Below, in pieces: positions 45,933-53,787 of a DNA stretch of 64,000 nt (positions are counted from its first letter, which is position 1; each line of letters begins with the position of its first letter). Source of the stretch: Legionellaceae bacterium (lineage in GTDB: Bacteria > Pseudomonadota > Gammaproteobacteria > Legionellales > Legionellaceae); NCBI GenBank assembly GCA_030148065.1, contig JASBUC010000013.1, positions 28,498 to 92,497 of the forward strand. Reading direction: 5' to 3'. A model generated the notes under the pieces. That model did no database searches and was not told the origin of the DNA. It was given only the letters and a program-made list of their open reading frames with translations. Made by a program: the position numbers and the translations under genes.

Positions 45933-46858
45933 GCTATTTTCTCCCCTATACGTAACACAGCACTTCGTGCTCTAATATTAGAATCTAACTCACCCAACTT
46001 TGCTTTGGCGGCCTTACCAACAATCTTTAATTGTCTGCCTGTTTCACTCTCTGGAATTGGCAATTTGGCAAGCACACTGTCACCAACTGCCAGTTTTTTC
46101 AGAGCTCTTTTGACCAATCTATCTTCCAAGGAGTGGAAGCTTAAAAAAACTATGCGGCCACCAACTTGAAGACAGTCCATCATTGTTTGTAAAAACTGGT
46201 TAATGTCTTCTAACTCTCGGTTAATATAAATACGAATCGCCTGAAACGATCTTGTGGCTGGATGCTTATGCTTTTCCCACTTTGGATGCGCTTCTTTAAC
46301 AATTTTTGCCAATTGGTCGGTTTGAGTAATAGTCGCTTGCTCTCTTTCTCTAATAATCGCTTTTGCAATTCTTCTTGAATAGCGCTCTTCACCATACTGA
46401 AACAATACATCTGCTAATTCTCTTTCAGAGACTTGTGCAAGCCACTCTCTAGCACTCTGCCCAGATGTTTGATCCATTCTCATATCCAAAGGACCAGTCT
46501 TTAAAAAACTAAACCCTCGTTCTGCATCATCTAATTGTGGCGAAGAAACACCCAAATCTAGCAGCATGCCATCAAGACGGCCTAAAAGCCCCAAGGAACT
46601 TAGCAACTCTTTCACTGTTGCAAAACTCCCATGATGAATTTCAAATCGAGGGTCTTCTGAAAACGTTTCTTTGGCGCACTCAATCGCGGCTATGTCCTTG
46701 TCCATGGCAATGAGACGTCCCTCGTCATTCAAACAATCTAAAATTGCTCGTGAGTGCCCACCTCGCCCAAACGTACCATCAAAATAAATGCCATCGGGTT
46801 TAATCTCTAACCCTTTGATGCACTCATCTAACATGACTGGCTGATGTTGATAACTCAT
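45929..46858 (-). CDS. rsmH: 16S rRNA m4C1402 methyltransferase
   Basis: RsmH (MraW) N4-methylates C1402 of 16S rRNA. The 309-residue protein has the SAM-binding signatures YFDGTFGRGGHSRAIL, DMRMDQTSGQSA and DGMLLDLGVSSPQLDDAERGF in part, with RIVFLSFHSLEDRLVKRAL at the C terminus. These are all MraW family motifs. It overlaps mraZ by 4 bp and ftsL by 4 bp. Confidence 0.96.
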   Translation of the reverse strand: MSYQHQPVMLDECIKGLEIKPDGIYFDGTFGRGGHSRAILDCLNDEGRLIAMDKDIAAIECAKETFSEDPRFEIHHGSFATVKELLSSLGLLGRLDGMLLDLGVSSPQLDDAERGFSFLKTGPLDMRMDQTSGQSAREWLAQVSERELADVLFQYGEERYSRRIAKAIIREREQATITQTDQLAKIVKEAHPKWEKHKHPATRSFQAIRIYINRELEDINQFLQTMMDCLQVGGRIVFLSFHSLEDRLVKRALKKLAVGDSVLAKLPIPESETGRQLKIVGKAAKAKLGELDSNIRARSAVLRIGEKIA

Positions 46859-47310
46859 AAAGACAATGACCTCATTTCTTCTGGCAGCTTCTCAATGTCC
46901 ACATCAAGACTCAACCAATTTTCTCGTTGCTCATTCCAAATAGCCTTATCCCAAAGTTCAAACTTTTTTCCCTGACCAATTAACATTATTTCTTTCGTTA
47001 GCGTTGCATACTCTCTAAGCAACCCAGGAAGTAGAACCCTGCCATTTTTATCCATTTCCAAATCGCAAGCATGTCCTATTAGCAAGCGTTGAATCCGTCT
47101 CGCTTGTGGATTAAAGCTTGGCAGTGCCTGAATTTTTTGTTCTATGTGTTCCCATTCGCGCAAAGGATACAACAAAAGGCAGTCTGAGTCTGTATCAATC
47201 GTGGCAACTAGTTTTGAGGCATATCGTTCGTTTATTGACTGGCGATAGCGACTAGGAATCGCCAGTCGTCCCTTCGCATCAATGTTGACTGCGTTTATCC
47301 CTCGAAACAC
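46855..47310 (-). CDS. mraZ: Transcriptional regulator MraZ
   Basis: MraZ is an AbrB-like regulator that represses its own dcw operon by binding TGGG-type direct repeats at the promoter. The 151-residue protein has two tandem AbrB-like halves: MFRGINAVNIDAKGRLAIPS and the second with LEMDKNGRVLLPGLLREYA, plus VATIDTDSDCLLLYPLREW. GTG start at 47310, with AGGACTAGGGC just upstream. It is the first gene of the dcw transcript. Confidence 0.95.
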   Translation of the reverse strand: MFRGINAVNIDAKGRLAIPSRYRQSINERYASKLVATIDTDSDCLLLYPLREWEHIEQKIQALPSFNPQARRIQRLLIGHACDLEMDKNGRVLLPGLLREYATLTKEIMLIGQGKKFELWDKAIWNEQRENWLSLDVDIEKLPEEMRSLSL

Positions 47311-47341
47311 GCCCTAGTCCTCACCATTCGTTACGTTAACA

Positions 47342-47385
47342 ATTCTACCACTTTCCCCCACTTTTACCTACCTTTTAACCACTTT
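47342..47385 (-). promoter_or_regulatory. dcw promoter with four MraZ-type boxes
   Basis: On the minus strand four GTGG-type boxes AAAGTGG, AAAAGGTAGG, AAAGTGGGGG and AAAGTGG occur at 10- to 11-bp intervals (plus coordinates 47379-47385, 47368-47376, 47357-47364 and 47348-47354). The last abuts a TAGAAT -10 (47347-47342). MraZ is known to bind repeated TGGG units in this position, so this is its likely operator; four units are more than the usual three. The -35 is not obvious and is overlapped by the boxes. Confidence 0.6.
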
Positions 47386-47455
47386 ATTACACGTATGGCT
47401 CAAAAATGTCGATTAGTCAAGACAAGTGATAAAAAAAGCTTCAGATAGGTTAAGT

Positions 47456-48229
47456 TCAAATTGGCTTATTGAGCAAAAGCGCCTGATGCAGGCCAAATAA
47501 CACCAAATCAGGCTCCCAAACATCAAATAAGTCATCTTTAGAAAAAAGCGTTGAAAAGCCGCCTGTGCCCAATACTGTGGGGGAAATTCCTTTGAAACAC
47601 TCGTCACTAAGTTTTTCAATGATGAGACGACATCCGCCAAGGCAAGAATAATATAATCCCGCTTGTATGCTCTTGACCGTCGATTGACCTAAACAGCGCT
47701 CGGGACGAATGACTTCTACCGTTGGCAACTTAGCAGTCTTCTCGCTTAAGGCCGTCATGGCAAGATTAATACCTGGCAAAATCGTGCCACCAAGATAGAC
47801 CTTGCTAGAGGAAATGGCACAAAAAGTAATGGCCGTACCAAAATCAATGATAATCACATCTTGGTTTGGGTACTTGGTTATCGCCGCAATGGCATTGCTG
47901 ATTCGATCTGAGCCTATTTCTTGGGGATTTGCATACTTGATGTTTAAACCAGTCTTAACGCCAGTAGCAATCACAAAAGCTTCGACCTTAAAGTATTTAA
48001 CGCAAGCCGCTCGAATGGTGTAATCCAAATCTGGTACAACCGAGCACATGGCAATGCCTGTAATGCTCATAGGGTCTAAATTATTTTCTCGAAGTACTGA
48101 CTTTAACAAGACTCCTAATTCATCAGAGGTTTGTGCTCTTACTCCTAAACGAAACTTTAGAATCATTTGTGCATCGACAAATACTCCCGCATAGATGTGG
48201 GTATTGCCAACGTCTAAACATAAAATCAT
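47456..48229 (-). CDS. coaX: Type III pantothenate kinase
   Basis: CoaX phosphorylates pantothenate, the first step of coenzyme A synthesis, and is not feedback-inhibited by CoA. The 257-residue ASKHA-family protein has the P-loop-like LDVGNTHIYAGVF, GSDRISNAIAAITKYPNQD, and IIIDFGTAITFCAIS, then GGTILPGINLAMTALSEKTAKLP. Three conserved Asp residues are present. It lies directly downstream of the RNase P RNA and 145 bp upstream of mraZ, on the same strand. Confidence 0.93.
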   Translation of the reverse strand: MILCLDVGNTHIYAGVFVDAQMILKFRLGVRAQTSDELGVLLKSVLRENNLDPMSITGIAMCSVVPDLDYTIRAACVKYFKVEAFVIATGVKTGLNIKYANPQEIGSDRISNAIAAITKYPNQDVIIIDFGTAITFCAISSSKVYLGGTILPGINLAMTALSEKTAKLPTVEVIRPERCLGQSTVKSIQAGLYYSCLGGCRLIIEKLSDECFKGISPTVLGTGGFSTLFSKDDLFDVWEPDLVLFGLHQALLLNKPI

Positions 48230-48269
48230 ATTACCAAGGTCCTAGGGGGGGTGATTGTTGTAGGAAAGT

Positions 48270-48629
48270 GGAGAGTTGGTCGATAAGCCGGGTTCTGTCT
48301 GGAGTGATCATTCATCTAGGCACTTTATCACTAAAATGCTCAAGCAGCCTACCCAAGTCTCGTGCGGGAAACACGTTTTAACCAATCACTTAGTATTGAT
48401 TAACAAGACTTCTATTTGGCCTTGCTCCAAGCGGGGTTTACCCTGCCACAACTGTTGCCAGTTGCGCGGTGCGCTCTTACCACACCATTTCACCCTTACC
48501 TAATAAATTAGGCGGTATCTTTTCTGTGGCACTTTCCGTAGGCTCACGCCTCCCAGGAGTTACCTGGCGCTCTTCCCTATGGAGCCCGGACTTTCCTCGC
48601 AATTTGCGCGATCACTTAACCAACTCTCC
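48270..48629 (-). ncRNA. rnpB: RNase P RNA
   Basis: The catalytic RNA that removes tRNA 5' leaders. Read on the minus strand it shows the conserved GAGGAAAGTCCGGGCTCCATAGGG-type P4/CR-I region (in part GAGGAAAGTCCGGGCTCC), GTAAGGGTGAAATGGTGTGG-like CR-II/III, GTAAACCCC, the CAAGGCCAAATAG CR-IV block and the 3' ending AGAACCCGGCTTATCG. The P1 helix is seen directly: GGAGAGTTGGT at the 5' end (48629-48619) pairs with ACCAACTCTCC at the 3' end (48280-48270). The length of about 360 nt is normal for an A-type RNA. It lies between coaX and dapD; a frame that could be read through it is spurious. Confidence 0.95.
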
Positions 48630-48639
48630 TAAGCTGGGC

Positions 48640-48648
48640 AGTCTAGCA
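48640..48648 (-). promoter_or_regulatory. Candidate extended -10 promoter of rnpB
   Basis: On the minus strand TGCTAGACT (48648-48640) has the TGnTAnnnT form of an extended -10, and ends about 10 bases before the first base of the RNase P P1 helix. No clear -35 is present. Confidence 0.4.
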
Positions 48649-48680
48649 ATTTTTTATACAAAAAACCATAGAGCAGACAC

Positions 48681-48709
48681 TTGGCGAGACGCATTATTCT
48701 CGTTATGCT
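48681..48709 (+). promoter_or_regulatory. Candidate sigma-70 promoter of dapD
   Basis: TTGGCG (48681-48686) and TATGCT (48704-48709) are exactly 17 bp apart and lie about 30 bases before the dapD ATG. The two motifs match the sigma-70 consensus moderately. Confidence 0.45.
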
Positions 48710-48738
48710 GTCACTTTTTACAAAATAAGTGGTCCATC

Positions 48739-49557
48739 ATGAGTAATCTACAAGACATAATTGAAACTGCTTGGGAAAACCGAGCAACTCTAAGTCCGAC
48801 AACCGCCTCTACAGAAATTAAAGTGGCTGTTGAAAGCGCCCTTGCAGATCTTAATTCTGGCAAAAAGCGCGTTGCAGAACACAAAGACGGTGATTGGCAC
48901 GTCAACCAATGGCTAAAAAAAGCGGTTTTATTATCCTTTCGTTTAAATGACAATACCTTAATTGAAGGTGGTTTCTGTCAATTCTTTGATAAAGTGCCTC
49001 TTAAGTTTCAGGATAAGAGTTTGCAAGAAATGCAAGACATTGGCGCTCGAGTCGTCCCTCACGCCATTGTTAGAAATGGGGCGTTTATTGGGAAAAATAC
49101 CGTTTTAATGCCCTCTTATGTGAACATCGGAGCTTATGTCGATTCAGGATGTATGATTGATACCTGGGCCACCGTTGGTTCTTGTGCTCAAATTGGAAAA
49201 AACGTTCATTTATCAGGTGGTGCAGGCATTGGCGGGGTGTTAGAGCCTCTACAAGCAGCGCCCACTATTATCGAAGACAATTGTTTCATTGGCGCTCGAA
49301 GCGAGGTTGTCGAAGGCGTTATTGTTGAGAAAAACGCCGTTATTGGCATGGGGGTTTACCTCGGACAAAGTACTAAAATCTACAATCGGAATACTAAAGA
49401 AATTAGCTATGGTCGAGTCCCTGAAGGCTCTGTTGTGGTCTCTGGCTCCTTGCCCTCTGATGATGGAAGCCACTCACTCTATTGTGCTGTGATTGTTAAA
49501 CAGGTTGATGAGAGAACACGTTCTAAAACCAGTATTAATGAACTATTAAGAGACTAG
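48739..49557 (+). CDS. dapD: 2,3,4,5-tetrahydropyridine-2,6-dicarboxylate N-succinyltransferase
   Basis: DapD succinylates tetrahydrodipicolinate in the succinyl branch of diaminopimelate/lysine synthesis. The 272-residue protein (E. coli 274) has an N-terminal helical domain, left-handed beta-helix hexapeptide repeats (from about residue 105 to 220) and [23 protein letters not shown] at 48739 ([15 protein letters not shown]) is correct; longer upstream starts lie inside RNase P RNA. It is followed 6 bp later by dapE, forming a dapDE unit that supplies meso-DAP for MurE. Confidence 0.95.
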   Translation: MSNLQDIIETAWENRATLSPTTASTEIKVAVESALADLNSGKKRVAEHKDGDWHVNQWLKKAVLLSFRLNDNTLIEGGFCQFFDKVPLKFQDKSLQEMQDIGARVVPHAIVRNGAFIGKNTVLMPSYVNIGAYVDSGCMIDTWATVGSCAQIGKNVHLSGGAGIGGVLEPLQAAPTIIEDNCFIGARSEVVEGVIVEKNAVIGMGVYLGQSTKIYNRNTKEISYGRVPEGSVVVSGSLPSDDGSHSLYCAVIVKQVDERTRSKTSINELLRD

Positions 49558-49563
49558 AACTAG

Positions 49564-50697
49564 ATGCAATATGCGATGATGACCGAGCTATTAAACGACT
49601 TAATCAACATTCAATCGATTACGCCTGAAGACAAAGGTGCGCAAGATCTACTAGAAAAGGTCTTAAGTGACTTAGGATTTTGTTGTCAACGTTTAAATAA
49701 GAACAGAGTTTCAAACTTATATGCTCGTTTGGGCTCTCAATCACCCACTGTTCTTTTTGCAGGCCACACCGACGTCGTCAGTCCTGGCCCACTTGGGAAT
49801 TGGCACAGTCCGCCTTTTGAATTAAATGACAGCAACGACAAACTGGTTGGTCGTGGGGTTGCTGATATGAAAGGTGCAATTGTGGCAATGATAGGCGCCG
49901 TAGGAAAACTCATCGAGCAGGACTTTAACGGCAGTATAGCGTTTCTTATCACCAGTGGTGAAGAAGGCGATGATTTTCTTGATGGAACGCCCCATGCCAT
50001 GAATGAATTATTAGAACAAGGCGAACACTTTGATTATTGCATCGTTGGTGAGCCAAGTTCTCATAAACAAGTTGGTGATACAATCAAAGTCGGACGTCGC
50101 GGCTCGATGACCTGCAAAGTCTGTGTTAAAGGGCTTCAAGGCCATGTTGCCTACCCTCATCTTGCTGACAACCCCATTCATAAGGCCGCCCCAATTATTA
50201 ACGCGTTAAGTGAGTTAGAGCTCGATGAAGGGAATGACTTTTTTCCGCCTTCAAGTTTGCAAATAACCAATGTAAATGCGGGTGTGGGTCAAGGAAATGT
50301 GATTCCAAAAGATCTTGAATTTGAATTTAACATTCGTTACTCAACGGAGCAAACCTTTGAGAGTTTATGTGAACGTATTCGCGCAATTTGCGACAGTCAA
50401 AAAGAATCAATCGAACTCAAATTTACCCATAACGGTCCCCCATTTCTAACCAGCAGCGGGAAATTAATCGAGCAAAGTGTCAACGTTATCAAAAAGCATC
50501 TTGGCTATTTGCCCAAGCTTTCAACGGATGGCGGCACATCAGATGGTCGGTTTATTGCACCACTTGGTATAGAATTAATAGAATTTGGTCTAATTAATGA
50601 GTCCATTCACAAAGCCAATGAATGGATCTACAAAGATGATTTGAGTATTTTATCGGAGCTTTACTTTGATCTATTAGAAGGTCTATATCGAGAGTGA
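49564..50697 (+). CDS. dapE: Succinyl-diaminopimelate desuccinylase
   Basis: DapE hydrolyses N-succinyl-LL-DAP to LL-DAP. The 377-residue zinc amidohydrolase (M20 family) has the metal-binding motif AGHTDVVSPGP with the conserved His and Asp, VADMKGAIVAMIGA, TSGEEGDD (catalytic Glu) and the His/Glu of the second metal site in the C terminus (VGEPSSHK, then GTSDGRFI). Two closely spaced ATG (49564, 49576) are possible. It is 7 bp after dapD. Confidence 0.93.
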   Translation: MQYAMMTELLNDLINIQSITPEDKGAQDLLEKVLSDLGFCCQRLNKNRVSNLYARLGSQSPTVLFAGHTDVVSPGPLGNWHSPPFELNDSNDKLVGRGVADMKGAIVAMIGAVGKLIEQDFNGSIAFLITSGEEGDDFLDGTPHAMNELLEQGEHFDYCIVGEPSSHKQVGDTIKVGRRGSMTCKVCVKGLQGHVAYPHLADNPIHKAAPIINALSELELDEGNDFFPPSSLQITNVNAGVGQGNVIPKDLEFEFNIRYSTEQTFESLCERIRAICDSQKESIELKFTHNGPPFLTSSGKLIEQSVNVIKKHLGYLPKLSTDGGTSDGRFIAPLGIELIEFGLINESIHKANEWIYKDDLSILSELYFDLLEGLYRE

Positions 50698-50703
50698 TTG
50701 GTA

Positions 50704-51840
50704 TTAATAGGTTAGCTTATTGGATGAGGGTGGCTTAACATCTTTTGTGAATTGGCTTGCCCACTTCTCTCCTTCTTGTTGCTCGGCAACACTCATGGTT
50801 TTTTTCAAGGCTAATAAACTGCTTATGGCTTTTGAATTTTTTTTGCTGGCTGCTATGGAAAACCAGGCATAGGACTTGGCAACATCTTTATCAACACCAA
50901 GGCCTGCACTATAGAGGTATCCAAGGGCTGCTTGTGCTCTAACGTTTCCTTGTATGGCTGCCTGCTGAAAAAGGCTTGCGGCTTGCTCATAGTCCTTTAT
51001 GACCCCTGTTCCTTGCATGTAACTTAAGCCTAATGAAAACTGGGCTTTTGCCTGTCCCTGCCTTGCTGCTTCTCCGTACCAGTAGTTAGACCACTCAACA
51101 CTTTTTTCAACACCTAAACCATTGCCATACATTAAGCCTAAATAAAATTGAGCATCTTTAAAACCTTGCCCACCAGCGTAGTAAAACCACTTAAAAGCAA
51201 GCTTATCATTTTGAGCAATCCCTTTGCCCTGAAAGTATAAAAGTCCCAGACTGTATTGTGCTTGTCTAACCCCTTGTTTGGCGGCCTTCTGATACCAATT
51301 AAAAGCAAGACCGTAATTTTGTTTCACGCCATACCCGCGAGCATAGGAGTAAGCAAGGTTGGTTTGGGCACGACCATACCCCTGTTTTGCAGATTTTTTA
51401 AACCATAGAACGGCCTTTTGGGGATCTGGTTGGACACCTTCGCCATAGACATACATTAAGCCGATATTTCTCTGAGCCACCGGCTCACCCAGTTTTGCCG
51501 CTTTCAAATACCAATCAAACGCCTTGTTGTAGTCTTTAGAAACACCGAGCCCTTCATCAAATAGAAACCCTAAACTAAGCATTGCTTTAGGATAGTCATG
51601 TTCTGCTGACTTTTTATACCAATAATACGCATCGGTCGGTGATCTTTGTATGCCTTTACCTGTCTGGTACATCCGCCCTAATAGGTACATCGCTTCATAG
51701 TCGCCTTCTTTAGCAGGTTGTAGTAAGGCTTGATAGGCAGAGTGATAATCACCAAATTGGTAAGCCAACTTGCCCAAAAACGCATCAGCACTGCAGTACA
51801 TGCTATAACTTGTTAATAATAAGAAGAAAAATAAGCGCAT
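50704..51840 (-). CDS. Sel1-repeat protein, secreted (EnhC/LpnE-like in type)
   Basis: A 378-residue protein with a signal peptide (cleavage near YCSADAF) and about nine tandem Sel1 repeats of 36 residues. Examples are SLGFLFDEGLGVSKDYNKAF, NIGLMYVYGEGVQPDPQKA, SLGLLYFQGKGIAQNDKLA, YLGLMYGNGLGVEKSVEW and ALGYLYSAGLGVDKDVAKSY. Sel1 repeats form alpha/alpha superhelices that bind partner proteins; in Legionella such secreted Sel1 proteins (EnhC, LpnE) influence host entry or persistence. Its role here is unknown. It converges with dapE, with stops 6 bp apart. Confidence 0.8.
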   Translation of the reverse strand: MRLFFFLLLTSYSMYCSADAFLGKLAYQFGDYHSAYQALLQPAKEGDYEAMYLLGRMYQTGKGIQRSPTDAYYWYKKSAEHDYPKAMLSLGFLFDEGLGVSKDYNKAFDWYLKAAKLGEPVAQRNIGLMYVYGEGVQPDPQKAVLWFKKSAKQGYGRAQTNLAYSYARGYGVKQNYGLAFNWYQKAAKQGVRQAQYSLGLLYFQGKGIAQNDKLAFKWFYYAGGQGFKDAQFYLGLMYGNGLGVEKSVEWSNYWYGEAARQGQAKAQFSLGLSYMQGTGVIKDYEQAASLFQQAAIQGNVRAQAALGYLYSAGLGVDKDVAKSYAWFSIAASKKNSKAISSLLALKKTMSVAEQQEGEKWASQFTKDVKPPSSNKLTY

Positions 51841-52000
51841 TGGCGGCTCTAGTTACATCCTTGTCTCCTTAAAGAGTAGCTTATGCGTGGTCATTATTCA
51901 AACATACAATACAAATATAAACCGTCAGCTCCCTTTGCTTTCTTCATTTGTAAGTCAGTTTAATGTAGGATAATCAATTTTATTTAGGACAGAGACGACT

Positions 52001-52261
52001 ATGGTCTATTGTGTAAAACTGCAAAAAGAAGCGGATAGTTTAGATAAACCCCCTTTTCCTGGACCACTGGGTGAAAAAATTTTCAATTCTATTTCAAAAG
52101 AAGCATGGCTCAACTGGCAAGCTCATCAAACCATGCTCATTAATGAAAACCGCTTGAGTTTAATCGATCCAGAGGCTCGTCAATATTTGAAAAATGAAAT
52201 GGAACGGTACTTTTTTGGTGGCGGTAGTGAGTTGCCAGCAGGCTTTATCAAACCTGAATAA
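52001..52261 (+). CDS. yggX: Fe(2+)-trafficking protein YggX
   Basis: YggX is a small cytoplasmic protein that protects iron-sulfur clusters from oxidation and is proposed to handle labile iron. The 86-residue protein shows the family path: VYCVKL with the conserved Cys, [36 protein letters not shown] and MERYFFGG. The GGACAGAGACG upstream is a poor ribosome site. In E. coli yggX is next to mutY; here it stands alone between a Sel1 protein and an orphan. Confidence 0.93.
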   Translation: MVYCVKLQKEADSLDKPPFPGPLGEKIFNSISKEAWLNWQAHQTMLINENRLSLIDPEARQYLKNEMERYFFGGGSELPAGFIKPE

Positions 52262-52330
52262 AATAATTGTTTAAAACAATGCTCTTGCTGGTAGAATAAA
52301 CCCATTATTTAACGCCATGCATGGTTACTT

Positions 52331-52855
52331 TTGAATAAACGGATTTTATTTGTTATTACTTGTTTCTTATTCGGCCCTCAAACCTCATTTTCAGGCTGGG
52401 GGGAAACACTACTAGGAAAACCATCTGAATTTAACAAGGTCAATACTGGGGCAGCACTTTATCATTTGAAAGGAGTGATGTACGACCATGTAGAAAAAGG
52501 AAAGGACTGGTGGTTTCGCCCAACCGCAATTATGACCTATAACAGTTATAATTTTGTTTACTTTAAAAATACACACAGACAAGATACGGTTGGTGTTGGA
52601 CAAGAGCGAACTTGGTACACAAAACATGTTGGCAAAAAAGAGTTTGTAACTGGTTATCGGTATGGTGCAATCTATGGCTACTGCATTGAAACCGATCCAA
52701 AACTCGATTTTTATTGCGAATGCAAAAAAAATTTTAGAGCCGCAGTACATCCAATGGCGCAAGCTTTTTTTGACTACAGCTATGATGATCTTGGTGTCGA
52801 AATAGGATTAAACCCTGGCTTTATTAACGCATTATTTGTGATTCGATTTAACTAG
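52331..52855 (+). CDS. Unknown secreted protein
   Basis: A 174-residue protein starting at TTG 52331 (no better in-frame ATG keeps the signal peptide). The signal peptide runs to about SFSGWG. The mature part is Tyr/Phe/Lys-rich with two tight Cys (YGYCIETDPK and YCECKKN), and looks like a small beta-rich exported domain. No family was recognised. It lies 70 bp downstream of yggX and 79 bp before the next orphan on the same strand. Confidence 0.6.
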   Translation: MNKRILFVITCFLFGPQTSFSGWGETLLGKPSEFNKVNTGAALYHLKGVMYDHVEKGKDWWFRPTAIMTYNSYNFVYFKNTHRQDTVGVGQERTWYTKHVGKKEFVTGYRYGAIYGYCIETDPKLDFYCECKKNFRAAVHPMAQAFFDYSYDDLGVEIGLNPGFINALFVIRFN

Positions 52856-52934
52856 TACCTGACCAATAGAAGAAAGGAAGACCGGTTTATAGCGTTTTTT
52901 TTCTTTTAAGATCTGAAGTCTAAAAGCACACATT

Positions 52935-53780
52935 ATGAAGGCTCTCGAGTACATTAAAGGGGCTCTTAAAGGGCTCGCCCATAAAGCACCATTAATCGCC
53001 GTTGGACTCTCAAGCCTAATGGCTGCGTGCTGTTATTTTTTATTAACCCCTTACCTAAATGGCTCGCTTGCAAGCAAATTACTCTTATACAGTTTAACCT
53101 GCATGAGCGGTTTCACAGCACCAGTCATCACAAGCCTTTTACTGAGGCATCAAGTCAGTGACCTCATTCTATCTCAGTCATTAAAAAACCTAGCCAAGCT
53201 TGGTTGCAATAAACCAGAAAGAATCGCCTTTAATGTTTACTCTCAAGGTTCAAAAGACGTACAAATTCAGAAAGAACTTCTATCAAAAACACTGATTTCC
53301 AGGTTTTCAAAAGCATTCAAATCCCCCTCCCTAGCCGAGTTTAAAGCATTTCTTCTAGAACTACTTCAACAAAGCAAAAAATCTGACAATGAGTTGTCCT
53401 TTATAGAAGAACTCTTTCTAAACGAGTTACTTGCTATTACCAAAGTTTCTCGCATAAAAAGTTTAGAGACGCCATTTTTAGTAACATTTAATCTATTACT
53501 TGGCCCAACGGTTATGACTGCTACTGTGAAAGTAACCCTTGTGGAATTCAATACCTACAAACCTTTAATTAGGTCCCTCATTGCAAAATTAAAGCAACTT
53601 AAAAAGGAAGAAAACATCGAGCAAAAACTAGGCAAAACAGGCTACAATCCTAGGCTATTTTTCAGCATGCCAGGCGCTTTATCCTCAATGCATCAGCTAA
53701 TGGATTCCCAAGAGAGAGCCCCTATTCTCGCAAAGAATACTGTTTACGAAGAGGAATCTGAATCCCTCATTCTACGCTAA
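52935..53780 (+). CDS. Unknown membrane-anchored protein with Glu-rich C terminus
   Basis: A 281-residue protein with two N-terminal membrane segments (about residues 17-38 and 46-70) and a helical, Lys/Leu/Ser-rich body. The C-terminal 12 residues, VYEEESESLILR, hold an EEESE block, reminiscent of the E-block of Legionella Dot/Icm substrates, but this short motif is not specific. No family was recognised. It converges with oadA (stops 7 bp apart). Confidence 0.6.
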   Translation: MKALEYIKGALKGLAHKAPLIAVGLSSLMAACCYFLLTPYLNGSLASKLLLYSLTCMSGFTAPVITSLLLRHQVSDLILSQSLKNLAKLGCNKPERIAFNVYSQGSKDVQIQKELLSKTLISRFSKAFKSPSLAEFKAFLLELLQQSKKSDNELSFIEELFLNELLAITKVSRIKSLETPFLVTFNLLLGPTVMTATVKVTLVEFNTYKPLIRSLIAKLKQLKKEENIEQKLGKTGYNPRLFFSMPGALSSMHQLMDSQERAPILAKNTVYEEESESLILR

Positions 53781-53787
53781 TCTACTA

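Noticed and set aside
48469..48738. An upstream extension of dapD (longer frame)
   Set aside because: It runs through RNase P RNA on the opposite strand, and dapD family length (272-274) is reached from ATG 48739.
52266..52280. Near-palindrome ATTGTTTAAAACAAT after yggX as a terminator
   Set aside because: AT-only stem without a G/C core and no T run; too weak to call.
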